Shown here: one piece after another, positions 8,577-16,473 of the stretch
Layout: each line of letters begins with the position of its first letter
Numbering within the stretch: position 1 is the stretch's first letter
DNA from: Novosphingobium sp.
GTDB taxonomy: Bacteria > Pseudomonadota > Alphaproteobacteria > Sphingomonadales > Sphingomonadaceae
DNA: 46,338 nucleotides
Direction of reading: 5' to 3'
NCBI RefSeq assembly: GCF_019748365.1
Contig: NZ_JAIEPN010000179.1
Span: forward strand, 1 to 46,338
Program-made: the position numbers and the translations under genes
Notes under the pieces: model-generated
Databases searched by the model: none
The model's input: only the letters and a program-made list of their open reading frames with translations
What the model was told of the DNA's origin: nothing

Positions 8577-9157
8577 GCAGTCGCGAGGCCCAGCGTAGCG
8601 CGGAAGCGGTTCTTGATATGCACCGCATCGCGCGGGGGGAGCGAGCGGGGGAGGTTCTCCGCCTTGACGGTGACGACGGCGAGGTGCGGCCCGGCTTGCG
8701 GGGCATGGAGCAAGTCGCGGATGGCGGCGACGTCTTCCATGGTCTCGGCGCGATCGACGCGGGGGAAACCGCACGCCGAGGCCACGTCATCGAGCCGCAG
8801 GCCGAGGCCGGTGTGGCTGGTCTGCATGCCGGTTTCGCCGAAATGGCCGTTGTCGATGACGACGATGGCAAGGTTGGCGGGCCGCGCGATGGCGATGGTG
8901 GCTAGGCCGCCGAGGCCCATCAGCTGCTCGCCGTCGCCGGTGATCACCAGCACGCGGCGGTTCGGCTGCGCTTGCGCGAGGCCGAGGCCGACGAGCGCGG
9001 CGCTGCCCATGGCGCCCCAGAGGTAGTAGTTGCGCGCGTCGTCGCCTGCCGCGTGGACGTCGTAGCTCGCTGAGCCGAGGCCGGTGACGACGAGGAGGTC
9101 TCCACGTTCCCGCAGCAGTTCGGCCACGACCGCGCGCCGGTCGAGCGGGGCTACCAC
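8573..9157 (-). CDS. ThDP-dependent 2-oxoacid decarboxylase, beta subunit (sulfopyruvate/phosphonopyruvate decarboxylase-like)
   Basis: 194 aa corresponding to the pyrophosphate-binding half of a thiamine diphosphate enzyme. The ThDP/Mg2+ motif runs from GDGEQLMGLGGLATIAI to VIDNGHFGETG (about residues 94-129). Split alpha/beta enzymes of this size include sulfopyruvate decarboxylase (ComD/ComE) and phosphonopyruvate decarboxylase relatives. The start is GTG with a good GGGAGA site and overlaps the TAG of the alpha-subunit gene by 7 bp. With the alpha subunit it should decarboxylate a 2-oxo acid to an aldehyde for the next gene's dehydrogenase. I see no sulfonate or phosphonate genes nearby, so the named substrates of the family should not be assumed. 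Confidence 0.85.
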   Translation of the reverse strand: MVAPLDRRAVVAELLRERGDLLVVTGLGSASYDVHAAGDDARNYYLWGAMGSAALVGLGLAQAQPNRRVLVITGDGEQLMGLGGLATIAIARPANLAIVVIDNGHFGETGMQTSHTGLGLRLDDVASACGFPRVDRAETMEDVAAIRDLLHAPQAGPHLAVVTVKAENLPRSLPPRDAVHIKNRFRATLGLATA

Positions 9158-9684
9158 TTCTTTTCTCCCATCACGCGCTGGCCGATCAGGATGGCGATCT
9201 GCTGGTCGGCATCAAAGGCCTCGACAAGGGCTGCGGGCACGATCGCCAGCAATTCCTCGGCGCTATCGGCGCGGAACACGCGGACGCCGACCGCGCGCAG
9301 GGCGGCTTCGGTGGCTTGCCCCATCGGGACCTGCCACGGATTGAACTCGCCCCATTCGCCGCGCATCGTCACCAGCATCAGCAGGGGGATACGGGCGATC
9401 ACGGGTAGCGAGAGCATGTTGATGCAGTTGCCCACGCCGCTCGATTGCATGAGGATGGCGCTGCGCTTGCCGCCGAGCCAGGCGCCGGCCGCGATGGCGA
9501 TGCCTTCCTCTTCGGTGGTGAGGACCGTGGCGGTCACCGCCTCGTCGGCATGGAGCAGCTTGATCAGCTGCGTATGGCCGGCATCGGGCACGTAGTTGGC
9601 ATGGGTGACGTTGGCCGCGCGCAGCCGGGCGTAGAGCTGGTCGGGCCAGGCTGTGCCCGCTTCGAGGGTCTGGGTCATGTTCAT
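9151..9684 (-). CDS. ThDP-dependent 2-oxoacid decarboxylase, alpha subunit
   Basis: About 177 aa corresponding to the pyrimidine-binding half of a split ThDP enzyme. The conserved glutamate that activates the cofactor is in TTEEEGIAIAAGAWLGGK, and ILMQSSGVGNCINML and LLMLVTMRGEWGE are typical of the sulfopyruvate/phosphonopyruvate decarboxylase group. It is the first gene of the leftward operon. I use the ATG at 9684; an ATG at 9678 is equally possible and the ribosome site is weak for both. The active site would form at the interface with the beta subunit. Confidence 0.85.
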   Translation of the reverse strand: MNMTQTLEAGTAWPDQLYARLRAANVTHANYVPDAGHTQLIKLLHADEAVTATVLTTEEEGIAIAAGAWLGGKRSAILMQSSGVGNCINMLSLPVIARIPLLMLVTMRGEWGEFNPWQVPMGQATEAALRAVGVRVFRADSAEELLAIVPAALVEAFDADQQIAILIGQRVMGEKKW

Positions 9685-9737
9685 GACGCGCAAGAATACC
9701 GCGCGCGCCAGCTCCGTCTCGCAACATCTGGACCAAG

Positions 9738-9762
9738 CAGCTATGCCGGATTGCTATAGCTG
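9738..9762. promoter_or_regulatory. LysR-type operator candidate (CAGCTAT-N11-ATAGCTG)
   Basis: A perfect 7-bp inverted repeat with an 11-bp spacer containing the T-N11-A core of LysR-type boxes. It lies in the 132-bp gap between the start of the leftward catabolic operon (9684) and the rightward acyl-CoA dehydrogenase (9817), where one bound regulator could serve both promoters. The LysR protein encoded at 1359-2246 is the likely binder; this link is inference. Confidence 0.6.
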
Positions 9763-9816
9763 ACTGGCATGACTTCGTCTTTGTGGTGGTGGCGTGCGGG
9801 CGCTAGAGGCGCGGCC

Positions 9817-10971
9817 ATGGTACAGCCCGATTATTCCGATATCCGCGCTGCGGTCGCCGCGCTGTGCGCCGATTACCCCGGCAGCTACTGGCGCGATCTC
9901 GATGCGCGGATGGCCTATCCGACCGAGTTTGTGGCGGCGCTCACCCACAGTGGCTTCCTCGCCGCACTGATCCCTGAGGCATATGGCGGCTCCGGCCTGC
10001 CGCTTTCGGCGGCCTGCGCGATCCTCGAGGAAGTGCAGCGCGCAGGGTGCAATGGATCGGCCTGCCATGCGCAGATGTACACAATGGGCACGCTGCTGCG
10101 GCACGGCAGCGAGGCGCAGAAGGAGCGCTATCTGCCCCCCATCGCGCGCGGCGAGCTGCGCCTGCAAGCCTTCGGCGTGACTGAGCCGGCCAGCGGCACG
10201 GATACGCTCTCGCTGCGCACTTTCGCGCGGCGGGAGGGCGATACCTACCGCGTTAGTGGCCAGAAAGTGTGGACCAGTCGGGCCGAACATTCCGACCTCA
10301 TGATCCTCCTCGCGCGCACCACCCCGCGTGAGGAGGTGGCCCGCAAGGCTGAGGGGCTTTCGGTGTTCCTTGTCGACATGGCCCATGCCCGCGCCAACGG
10401 CATGGAGATCCGCCCGATCCGCACGATGATGAACCATGCGACGACCGAGATCTGGTTTGATGACGTGCCCGTGCCCGCCGCCAATCTGATTGGTGAAGAG
10501 GGGAAGGGCTTCCGCTATATCCTCTCGGGCATGAACGCCGAACGCATCCTGATCGCTGCCGAATGCATCGGCGATGCCAAGTGGTTCATCGAACGCGCCA
10601 GTCGCTATGCGGGCGAGCGGCAGGTGTTCGGCCGCCCGATCGGTGCAAACCAGGGCGTGCAGTTTCCCATCGCCAAGGCCTATGCCGCAATGCGCGCGGC
10701 CGAGCTGATGGTGCACCATGCTGCCGAAGTCTATGAAGCGGGCGGCAATGCCGGGGCCGAGGCCAACATGGCGAAGATGCTCGCTGCCGATGCTTCATGG
10801 GAAGCGGGCAATGTCTGCGTGCAGACGCATGGCGGCTTCGGATTTGCCGCCGAGTATGATGTCGAGCGCAAGCTGCGCGAGACGCGGCTCTATCAGGTGG
10901 CGCCGATTTCGACCAACCTCGTCCTTGCCTATCTTGCCGAGCACGCGCTTGGCCTGCCGCGCAGCTACTGA
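9817..10971 (+). CDS. Acyl-CoA dehydrogenase family protein
   Basis: 384 aa FAD enzyme that introduces a 2,3-double bond into an acyl-CoA, passing electrons to ETF. Motifs include the FAD-contact region AFGVTEPASGTDT, KVWTSRAEHSD, RQVFGRPIGANQGVQF and the C-terminal QTHGGFGFAAEYDVERKLRETRLYQVAPIST. The ATG at 9817 has AGAGG seven bases upstream and begins MVQPDYSDIRAAV as expected; an ATG at 9769 would add a non-family tail. It overlaps the CoA-transferase start by one base (TGATG), so enzyme and activator are co-translated. Family members include broad-chain and branched-chain enzymes; the substrate here is presumably the CoA ester of the acid made by the divergent operon. Confidence 0.92.
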   Translation: MVQPDYSDIRAAVAALCADYPGSYWRDLDARMAYPTEFVAALTHSGFLAALIPEAYGGSGLPLSAACAILEEVQRAGCNGSACHAQMYTMGTLLRHGSEAQKERYLPPIARGELRLQAFGVTEPASGTDTLSLRTFARREGDTYRVSGQKVWTSRAEHSDLMILLARTTPREEVARKAEGLSVFLVDMAHARANGMEIRPIRTMMNHATTEIWFDDVPVPAANLIGEEGKGFRYILSGMNAERILIAAECIGDAKWFIERASRYAGERQVFGRPIGANQGVQFPIAKAYAAMRAAELMVHHAAEVYEAGGNAGAEANMAKMLAADASWEAGNVCVQTHGGFGFAAEYDVERKLRETRLYQVAPISTNLVLAYLAEHALGLPRSY

Positions 10972-12095
10972 TGACCGGAGCGCTTGAAGGCCTGCTGGTG
11001 GTGGCGCTGGAGCAGGCGGTGGCAGCGCCGCTGTGCACGCGCCAGCTCGCCGACGGCGGTGCGCGGGTGATCAAGCTGGAGCGCGCGGGCGGTGAGACGG
11101 CGCGGCATTATGACAGCGCGGTCGGCGGGGCCTCGGCCTATTTCGCATGGCTCAACCGGGGCAAGGAAAGCGTGGTCGTCGATGTGAAGGCGTCCGCAGA
11201 CCGCGCGATGATCGAACGCATGGTGGGCCGGGCGGACGTGTTTATCCAGAACCTGGCGCCGGGGGCGGCGGCGCGGCTTGGGCTTGATGCGGCAGCGCTC
11301 GTGGCGCGCCATCCGCGTCTGATTGCGCTCGACATCTGCGGCTATGGCCAATCGACCGACGCGCGCGACATGCGGGCCTATGACATGCTGGTGCAGGCCG
11401 AAGCGGGCATCTGCGCTGTTACCGGCACGCCCGAGGCCATGGCCAAAGTGGGCGTTTCGATTGCCGATCTCGCGACGGGCATGAACGCGCATGCCGCCAT
11501 CCTCGAGGCGCTGATCGGGCGGGGGCGCACCGGGCGCGGGGCGGCGATCGAGATGGCGATGTTCGATGCTATGGCCGACTGGATGGCGGTGCCGCTGCTG
11601 CATCTGGAACATGCCGGTCGCGTCACCGGGCGGCACGGCCTCGAACACGCGGCGATCTATCCTTATGCAGCCTATGCCTGCCGGGATGGCGCGCTGATGA
11701 TTGCCATCCAGTCGCCCGATGAATGGCAGCGGTTCTGCGCGGGCGTGCTGGGCGATGCGGCGCTGGCCCACGATCCGCGCTTTGCGACGAACCCCGACCG
11801 CGTTGCCAACCGTGAGGCGCTGGGGCAGATTGTTGGCGCTGCCTTCGCCGGGCTGCTTGTGGCCGAGGCGAGTGGCTTGCTGGACAGGCACCGGATTGCA
11901 TGGGGCCGGGTCTCGCAGGTGGCAGACCTCGCGGCGCATGCGGCGTTGCGGCGGGTGCCGGCCGAAGTCCACGCCGCCGCATTCACGCTGCCGCGACCGG
12001 CGGGGCGATCCGGGGCGCTGCCCACGGTGGTACCTTCGCTCGATGCCGACGGACCCGCCTTGCGCCGGGAGTTCGGGCCGGCTGCCGCCGACTGA
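10971..12095 (+). CDS. CaiB/BaiF family (class III) CoA-transferase
   Basis: 374 aa class III CoA-transferase that moves CoA from a donor such as succinyl-CoA to a carboxylic acid through an aspartyl-CoA anhydride. The probable catalytic Asp is residue 138 in MRAYDMLVQAEAG. Further family segments are APLCTRQLADGGARVIKLERAGGE, YFAWLNRGKESVVVDVK and RGAAIEMAMFDAMADWM. It is the second gene of the rightward pair, overlapping the acyl-CoA dehydrogenase by one base. It most likely activates the acid that its partner dehydrogenates. The C-terminal 30 residues are not distinctive. Confidence 0.92.
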   Translation: MTGALEGLLVVALEQAVAAPLCTRQLADGGARVIKLERAGGETARHYDSAVGGASAYFAWLNRGKESVVVDVKASADRAMIERMVGRADVFIQNLAPGAAARLGLDAAALVARHPRLIALDICGYGQSTDARDMRAYDMLVQAEAGICAVTGTPEAMAKVGVSIADLATGMNAHAAILEALIGRGRTGRGAAIEMAMFDAMADWMAVPLLHLEHAGRVTGRHGLEHAAIYPYAAYACRDGALMIAIQSPDEWQRFCAGVLGDAALAHDPRFATNPDRVANREALGQIVGAAFAGLLVAEASGLLDRHRIAWGRVSQVADLAAHAALRRVPAEVHAAAFTLPRPAGRSGALPTVVPSLDADGPALRREFGPAAAD

Positions 12096-12136
12096 TGCGC
12101 GCGGCTGGCGGCGCGCGCGGCACGGATCGATGCGTT

Positions 12137-12312
12137 CTAGCGCCCGCGCTGCAGCGCCAGCTTGCTCTGCACCGCGCCTGCCAGTTCCTCCCAGGTGAAG
12201 GCGACCGGCTTCAGTTCGCGCGTGCTGGCCAGCGAACTTCGCGGTCTCGGCCACCGCGAGGAGGAAGCGGTCCTCGCGGCCCGCGCGGATCGCTTCCAGT
12301 GCGAGCGCGCCT
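12137..12312 (-). pseudogene. Unidentified gene remnant with frameshift
   Basis: Between the CoA-transferase and the GntR gene, the leftward strand holds protein-like sequence in two frames. One frame reads EAIRAGREDRFLLAVAETAKFA, and after a shift near 12237 another reads TRELKPVAFTWEELAGAVQ and ends at a TAG at 12137-12139. Together they look like the C-terminal 55-60 residues of a cytoplasmic protein whose front has been lost and whose frame is broken. There is no start codon or ribosome site for it after the GntR stop. I do not recognise the parent family. Confidence 0.4.
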
Positions 12313-13056
12313 TCAGAGCACGCCGATTTCCTGCGCGGCGAGGCGGCTGCGCTCGATGATCGCTTTCATCGCGCTGCGGGCGAATTCTGGATCGCGCATG
12401 CGGATCGCCTCGACCACGCGGCGATGCAGCACGGTCTGCTCGGTGCGGTAGGTCTGCGCGCCGTCGCTGGCGGCGATGAAGGCGTTGAGCAGCGGGCCGA
12501 AGCGCAGCCAGAGATTCTCGATGATCTGCAAGAGCTGCGGCGAGCCGGGCATGCGGTAGATCGCGAAGTGAAAGGCGAGATTGGCGGCAAGCTGCGCGGC
12601 GTCCACCGCATCAGGGATGGCGAAGGCTTCGAGCGCGGCGAGCGCGGCATCGAGCGCGGCCATGGCCGGTGGGGTCACCGCCTCGGCGGCGCGCGCGGCG
12701 GCATGCGGCTCGATCAGCATGCGCAGCGCAAAAAGCTCCTCGATTTCGCTACGGCCAAGCAGCGGCACGCGCAGCCGCCCGTTGGGCAGCGCTTCGAGCG
12801 CGCCTTCGGCGGCAAGCCGCTGGACGGCATCGCGCACCGACATGGTGCCCGCATCGAGTTCCTCGCACAATTTGCGCACAGGCAGCGCAGTGCCGGCCTG
12901 AAAACCGCCGAGCATGAGCATGCGGCGCAGATCGAGATAGGCCTTGTCGCGCAGCGTGGTGCGCGCGGCGCGCGTGCTCATGGGATCAAGCCTGTCGCTT
13001 TCGGTGAACAGGGCCGACGCCACCGCGTCCGCGTCTTGCTCCGGATCTCCGCTCAC
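12313..13056 (-). CDS. GntR-family regulator with FCD domain
   Basis: 247 aa. An N-terminal winged helix (TLRDKAYLDLRRMLMLGGFQAG, then LCEELDAGTMSVRDAVQRLAAEG, NGRLRVP) is followed by an all-helical FCD effector domain (LFALRMLIEPHAAARAAE, NLAFHFAIYRMPGSPQLLQIIENLW, HRRVVEAIRMRD) with metal-ligand-type His residues. The chosen GTG start at 13056 has an AGGAGG site at ideal spacing; an ATG at 12981 has none. FCD regulators are usually repressors relieved by a carboxylic-acid effector. It may control the acyl-CoA dehydrogenase/CoA-transferase genes or itself. A short palindrome at 13114-13130 is a candidate operator. Confidence 0.88.
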   Translation of the reverse strand: MSGDPEQDADAVASALFTESDRLDPMSTRAARTTLRDKAYLDLRRMLMLGGFQAGTALPVRKLCEELDAGTMSVRDAVQRLAAEGALEALPNGRLRVPLLGRSEIEELFALRMLIEPHAAARAAEAVTPPAMAALDAALAALEAFAIPDAVDAAQLAANLAFHFAIYRMPGSPQLLQIIENLWLRFGPLLNAFIAASDGAQTYRTEQTVLHRRVVEAIRMRDPEFARSAMKAIIERSRLAAQEIGVL

Positions 13057-13113
13057 TCGGCCAGCTCCTCCTGCCTGCCCCGGTGGCGGGACGGCGCGGC
13101 ACACCCAACAGAT

Positions 13114-13130
13114 TTGCGCGCGCCGCGCAA
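13114..13130. promoter_or_regulatory. Palindrome TTGCGCG-CGC-CGCGCAA
   Basis: A perfect 7-bp inverted repeat with a 3-bp spacer, 17 bp in all, in the gap between the divergent GntR gene (start 13056) and the small membrane protein gene (start 13158). Size and position suit a GntR operator, but the local GC bias makes chance palindromes more likely. Confidence 0.35.
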
Positions 13131-13157
13131 GACCGGCCGCGATGGGAGGGCACCACG

Positions 13158-13403
13158 ATGAACAGAGGCGGTTTCGTGCGCGGGCCCCTGGGGCTTGTCG
13201 GCGGCATTCTCCGGGTGGTCCTGCTGGCGCTGATTGCGGCCTGGGCCTATCAGAACGGCTGGGAGGACGACTTCACCTTGGTCAACTGGGACCAGCGCGG
13301 CACTGGCAAGAACTGGAAGATCACCGACGGCGAGAAGCTGGCACCGACGATGTCGCTCGAGGCGATGCAGGCCGAGGCTGAGCGGAGCGCTGCCTCGGCC
13401 TGA
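13158..13403 (+). CDS. Small single-span membrane protein, function unknown
   Basis: 81 aa. One hydrophobic helix at about residues 10-30 (GPLGLVGGILRVVLLALIAA) is followed by a polar tail with WEDDFTLVNWDQRGTGKNW and an acidic, alanine-rich end. A GGGAGG ribosome site lies at good distance before the ATG, which supports real translation. I do not recognise a family. It is convergent with fahA and divergent from the GntR gene. The tail is probably periplasmic or cytoplasmic with a single anchor; the orientation is not clear. Confidence 0.7.
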   Translation: MNRGGFVRGPLGLVGGILRVVLLALIAAWAYQNGWEDDFTLVNWDQRGTGKNWKITDGEKLAPTMSLEAMQAEAERSAASA

Positions 13404-13438
13404 ACTCAGCGCGAGAAGAGTGTCAAAAGGCACGGTTC

Positions 13439-14740
13439 TCAGTTCACGGGCGATGGCAAGACGATCCCTGCGCAGGTCCCGAAACCGATGGTGCGAAAGC
13501 CTTCGCGTCGCGCGGCGGCGCGCAGGGTGACGCGGTCGCCGTCCTCGAGGAACGTGCGCGTCTCGTCGCCGGGGAGCTCGATCCTGTTGCGTCCGCCCTG
13601 TGTGAGCTCAAGCAGGCTGCCCGAGGCGGCGGGATCGCGTCCGGACAATGTGCCGGTGCCAAGAAGGTCGCCGGGTGCAAGGTTGCAACCGCCACTGGTG
13701 TGGTGCGTCACGAGCTGCGCCGGGGTCCAGTGCATGGCCTCGCCGGTCGTGCTGCGCGAGAGCAGGTGTGCGGGCAAGCCGGCGCGGCGCATTGCGGCGG
13801 TATCGAGCCGGACTTCGAGGTCGATGGCCAGCATGCCGGTTGCCGCATCGGCGGGATCGCGCAGATAGGGCAGGGGATCGGGTTCACCCGCAGTCCGCGG
13901 GGCGGGGGCGGTGCGGAAGGGTTCCAGCGCCTCGCGCGTCACCACCCAGGGCGAGACGGTTGTTGCGAAGTTCTTGGCGAGGAAGGGGCCGAGCGGCTGG
14001 TATTCCCACGCCTGCACATCGCGCGCGGACCAGTCGTTGAGCAGGCACAGGCCGCCGATCCGTTCCCACGCCGTGCTGATCGGAACGGGTGTGCCGAGCG
14101 GGTTGGCGCCGGCGACCCACAGGCCGAGCTCCAGTTCGTAATCGAGCCGCTTGGTCGGGCCGAAAGTGGGCTTGATCGCGCCGGGGACCAGCGTCTGGCC
14201 GTTGGGGCGAAACACCGGCGCGCCGCAGACCTGCACCGAGCTTGCCCGGCCATGATAGCCGATGGGAACGTGGTGGTAGTTGGGCAGCAGCGGGTTGTCC
14301 GGCCGGAACAGGGCACCGACGGCGCGCGCATGATGAATGCCGACGTAGAAATCGGTGTAATCGCCGATCGCGAAGGGCAGGGTTAGGGGGCAGTCCGCCG
14401 CAGGGTGCAAGTGCGGCGCGACGGTTTCTTCCTGCGCGGCATCGGTCAGCAGCTCGAACAGTGCATGGCGCAGCGTTTGCCGTGTGGCGGCCGGAAGGGC
14501 GAACAGGGCGTTGAGCCGCGGTTCGGCGAGGGCTGCGCCAAGCGCATCGGGAAGCAATCCCGTCGCCGCCAATGCCTTGAGATCGAGGATCGCGTTCCCG
14601 ATCGCTGTCCCGATGCGCGGCGCATCGCCATCCGCCGGGATGAACACGCCGAGCGGCAGGTTCTGGACGGGAAACTCGGGATGATCCTCGGCACTCTCGA
14701 CCCAGCTTTGCGCGGCTGGATCGTGGGTGTAGTCGATCAT
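13439..14740 (-). CDS. fahA: Fumarylacetoacetase
   Basis: 433 aa, the family length for fumarylacetoacetate hydrolase, which cleaves fumarylacetoacetate to fumarate and acetoacetate in the last step of tyrosine breakdown. The N-terminal SH3-like part (FPVQNLPLGVFIPAD, IGTAIGNAILDLKAL) leads into the catalytic FAH fold with DYTDFYVGIHHARAVG, YHGRASSV, KRLDYELELGLWV, LLNDWSARDVQAWEYQPLGPF and GDLLGTGTLSG. Metal-binding Asp and Glu residues sit in DYTDF, YELELG and NDWSARD. The ATG at 14740 overlaps the VOC stop by 4 bp. It is third in the operon hpd-VOC-fahA. Confidence 0.97.
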   Translation of the reverse strand: MIDYTHDPAAQSWVESAEDHPEFPVQNLPLGVFIPADGDAPRIGTAIGNAILDLKALAATGLLPDALGAALAEPRLNALFALPAATRQTLRHALFELLTDAAQEETVAPHLHPAADCPLTLPFAIGDYTDFYVGIHHARAVGALFRPDNPLLPNYHHVPIGYHGRASSVQVCGAPVFRPNGQTLVPGAIKPTFGPTKRLDYELELGLWVAGANPLGTPVPISTAWERIGGLCLLNDWSARDVQAWEYQPLGPFLAKNFATTVSPWVVTREALEPFRTAPAPRTAGEPDPLPYLRDPADAATGMLAIDLEVRLDTAAMRRAGLPAHLLSRSTTGEAMHWTPAQLVTHHTSGGCNLAPGDLLGTGTLSGRDPAASGSLLELTQGGRNRIELPGDETRTFLEDGDRVTLRAAARREGFRTIGFGTCAGIVLPSPVN

Positions 14741-15276
14741 GCATCCGGGTCCTTGTGCAGCCATTCGGCATGGCGCGGCGCGCGCTTGGTGCGGCTCCAT
14801 TCCTCTAGCATCACCGGCGCGAGCGTTTCGAGTTCAGCATATTGCGCGGGCGTGCCGATGTTGCAGGCCAGTTCCAGGCGGTGGCCGTTGGGATCGAAGA
14901 AATAGATCGAGCGGAAAATGCCGTGGTAGGTCGGCCCGAGCACGTCGATGCCTTCCGCTTCCAGATGCGCCTTGGCAGCGTGGAGTGCGGCTTCGTCCGC
15001 CACTTCGAAGGCGAGGTGCTGGACCCAGGCGGGGGTGTTGGGGTCCTTGCCCATTTCCGGCTGGTTCGGCAGCTCGAAGAAGGCGAGCACGTTGCCGCCG
15101 CCGCAATCGAGGAAGACGTGCATGTAGGGATCATGCTCGCCGGTAGAGGGCACGGTGTCCTCGGCAAAGGCGGTGGTATAGCGCATGCCCATCACACGCT
15201 CGTACCAGGCGACGGTCTCCTTCGCGTCGCGGCAGCGGTACGCGACATGGTGGATGCGCTGGATGGGGGGGATCAT
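14737..15276 (-). CDS. VOC family protein within the tyrosine-catabolism operon
   Basis: 179 aa single-chain VOC protein. Paired modules begin [25 protein letters not shown] and [21 protein letters not shown] full His/His/Glu metal triad is plausible: His of RIHHV, His of VQHLAF and Glu of GHRLELA. The C-terminal [14 protein letters not shown] resembles glyoxalase and type I extradiol dioxygenase ends. It overlaps hpd by 4 bp and fahA by 4 bp. The missing step between them at this locus is homogentisate cleavage, normally done by the unrelated cupin HmgA. A ring-cleavage or isomerase role for this protein is possible but unproven. Confidence 0.85.
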   Translation of the reverse strand: MIPPIQRIHHVAYRCRDAKETVAWYERVMGMRYTTAFAEDTVPSTGEHDPYMHVFLDCGGGNVLAFFELPNQPEMGKDPNTPAWVQHLAFEVADEAALHAAKAHLEAEGIDVLGPTYHGIFRSIYFFDPNGHRLELACNIGTPAQYAELETLAPVMLEEWSRTKRAPRHAEWLHKDPDA

Positions 15277-16391
15277 GCGGCGGCTCCTTCCACGGTGAGC
15301 ACGCCGCGGCGCATCTGGTCGCGCTCCATCGACTGGAACAGCGCGGTGAAATTGCCCTCGCCGAAGCCTTCATCCTTCTTGCGCTGGATGAATTCGAAGA
15401 AGACCGGGCCGATCTGCGTTTCGGAGAAGATCTGGAGGAGGAGGCGCGGATCGCCCGCCTCGGTCGATCCATCGAGCAGGATGCCGCGCTTCTGCAGTTC
15501 TGCGACAGGTTCGCCGTGGCCGGGCAGGCGCTCGTCCAGCATCTCGTAGTATGTCGCAGGCGGCGCGGTCATGAACGGGGTGCCGAGCGCCTTGAGGCGG
15601 TCCCACGCGCCGAGGAGGTCGTCGCAGGCAAAGGCGATGTGCTGGATGCCCTCGCCATTGTAGGCGCGCAGGAACTCCTCGATCTGCCCGCCGCCCGCTT
15701 TCGCCTCCTCGTTGAGCGGGATGCGGATCTTGCCGTCGGGCGCAGTCATCGCGCGGCTGGTGAGGCCGGTGTATTCGCCCTTGATGTCGAAATAGCGGAT
15801 CTCGCGGAAATTGAAGATGCGCTCGTAGAAGGCGGCCCAATGCGCCATGCGGCCGCCGTAGACGTTGTGGGTGAGGTGATCGATCGTGTGGAAGCCCGCG
15901 CCCTTGGGCTGGCGGTCGACGCCGGGCAGGTAAACGAAATCGATATCGTAGATCGAGAGATCGCCGAGCGGCGAGCCTTCGTAGCGGTCGATGAGGTAGA
16001 TGATCGCGCCGCCGATGCCGCGGATGGCGGGGAGGCTGAGTTCCATCGGGCCGGTGCGCACTTCGACCGGCTCCGCGCCGCGTTCGAGCGCCACGCGGTA
16101 GGCTTCGGCCGCATTGCGCACGCGCCAGCCCATGCCGCAGGCGGAGGGGCCATGCTCGGCGGCGAACCAGGCGGCGGGGCTCTTCGGTTCGTAGTTGGCG
16201 ATCAGGTTGATGCCGCCCTGCCGCCAGAGCTGCACCGCCTTGGAGCGGTGGTTGGCGATGTGGGTGAAGCCCATCGCGGCGAACACGGGTTCGAGCAGGC
16301 CGGGCTGGGGGGCGGAAAATTCGATGAACTCGAAGCCGTCGAGGCCGAGCGGATTTTCGAACAGATCGGTTGTCTTCGCCTCGGCGTTCAC
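15273..16391 (-). CDS. hpd: 4-hydroxyphenylpyruvate dioxygenase
   Basis: 372 aa Fe(II) enzyme converting 4-hydroxyphenylpyruvate to homogentisate. Two VOC halves are present; the C-terminal half carries the iron triad His172 (IDHLTHNV), His251 ([10 protein letters not shown]) and Glu333 ([10 protein letters not shown]), followed by the family-specific [18 protein letters not shown]. The start is a GTG at 16391 with GGGAGAAC eight bases upstream. It is the first gene of the operon with a VOC gene and fahA, both overlapping by 4 bp. Expression is probably set from the 182-bp gap upstream, which contains a 12-bp palindrome. Confidence 0.97.
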   Translation of the reverse strand: MNAEAKTTDLFENPLGLDGFEFIEFSAPQPGLLEPVFAAMGFTHIANHRSKAVQLWRQGGINLIANYEPKSPAAWFAAEHGPSACGMGWRVRNAAEAYRVALERGAEPVEVRTGPMELSLPAIRGIGGAIIYLIDRYEGSPLGDLSIYDIDFVYLPGVDRQPKGAGFHTIDHLTHNVYGGRMAHWAAFYERIFNFREIRYFDIKGEYTGLTSRAMTAPDGKIRIPLNEEAKAGGGQIEEFLRAYNGEGIQHIAFACDDLLGAWDRLKALGTPFMTAPPATYYEMLDERLPGHGEPVAELQKRGILLDGSTEAGDPRLLLQIFSETQIGPVFFEFIQRKKDEGFGEGNFTALFQSMERDQMRRGVLTVEGAAA

Positions 16392-16473
16392 CGCGGTTCT
16401 CCCATGGTTCGGATTACCGGGAGATCATAGCGGAAAGGCCATGCGCTGTCCGCGCAATGTCTGCGCCGAAACA

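Noticed and set aside
5934..9026. A very long rightward open frame of about 1030 codons
   Set aside because: It lies opposite the DAO, aldehyde dehydrogenase and ThDP genes, whose proteins match known families, and its own translation is rich in Arg/Gly/Ala without any domain. It is a high-GC antisense artefact.
8573..9684. Coenzyme M or sulfonate biosynthesis from the ComDE-like genes
   Set aside because: No other sulfonate or coenzyme M genes are present, and the operon context is amino-acid/aldehyde oxidation.
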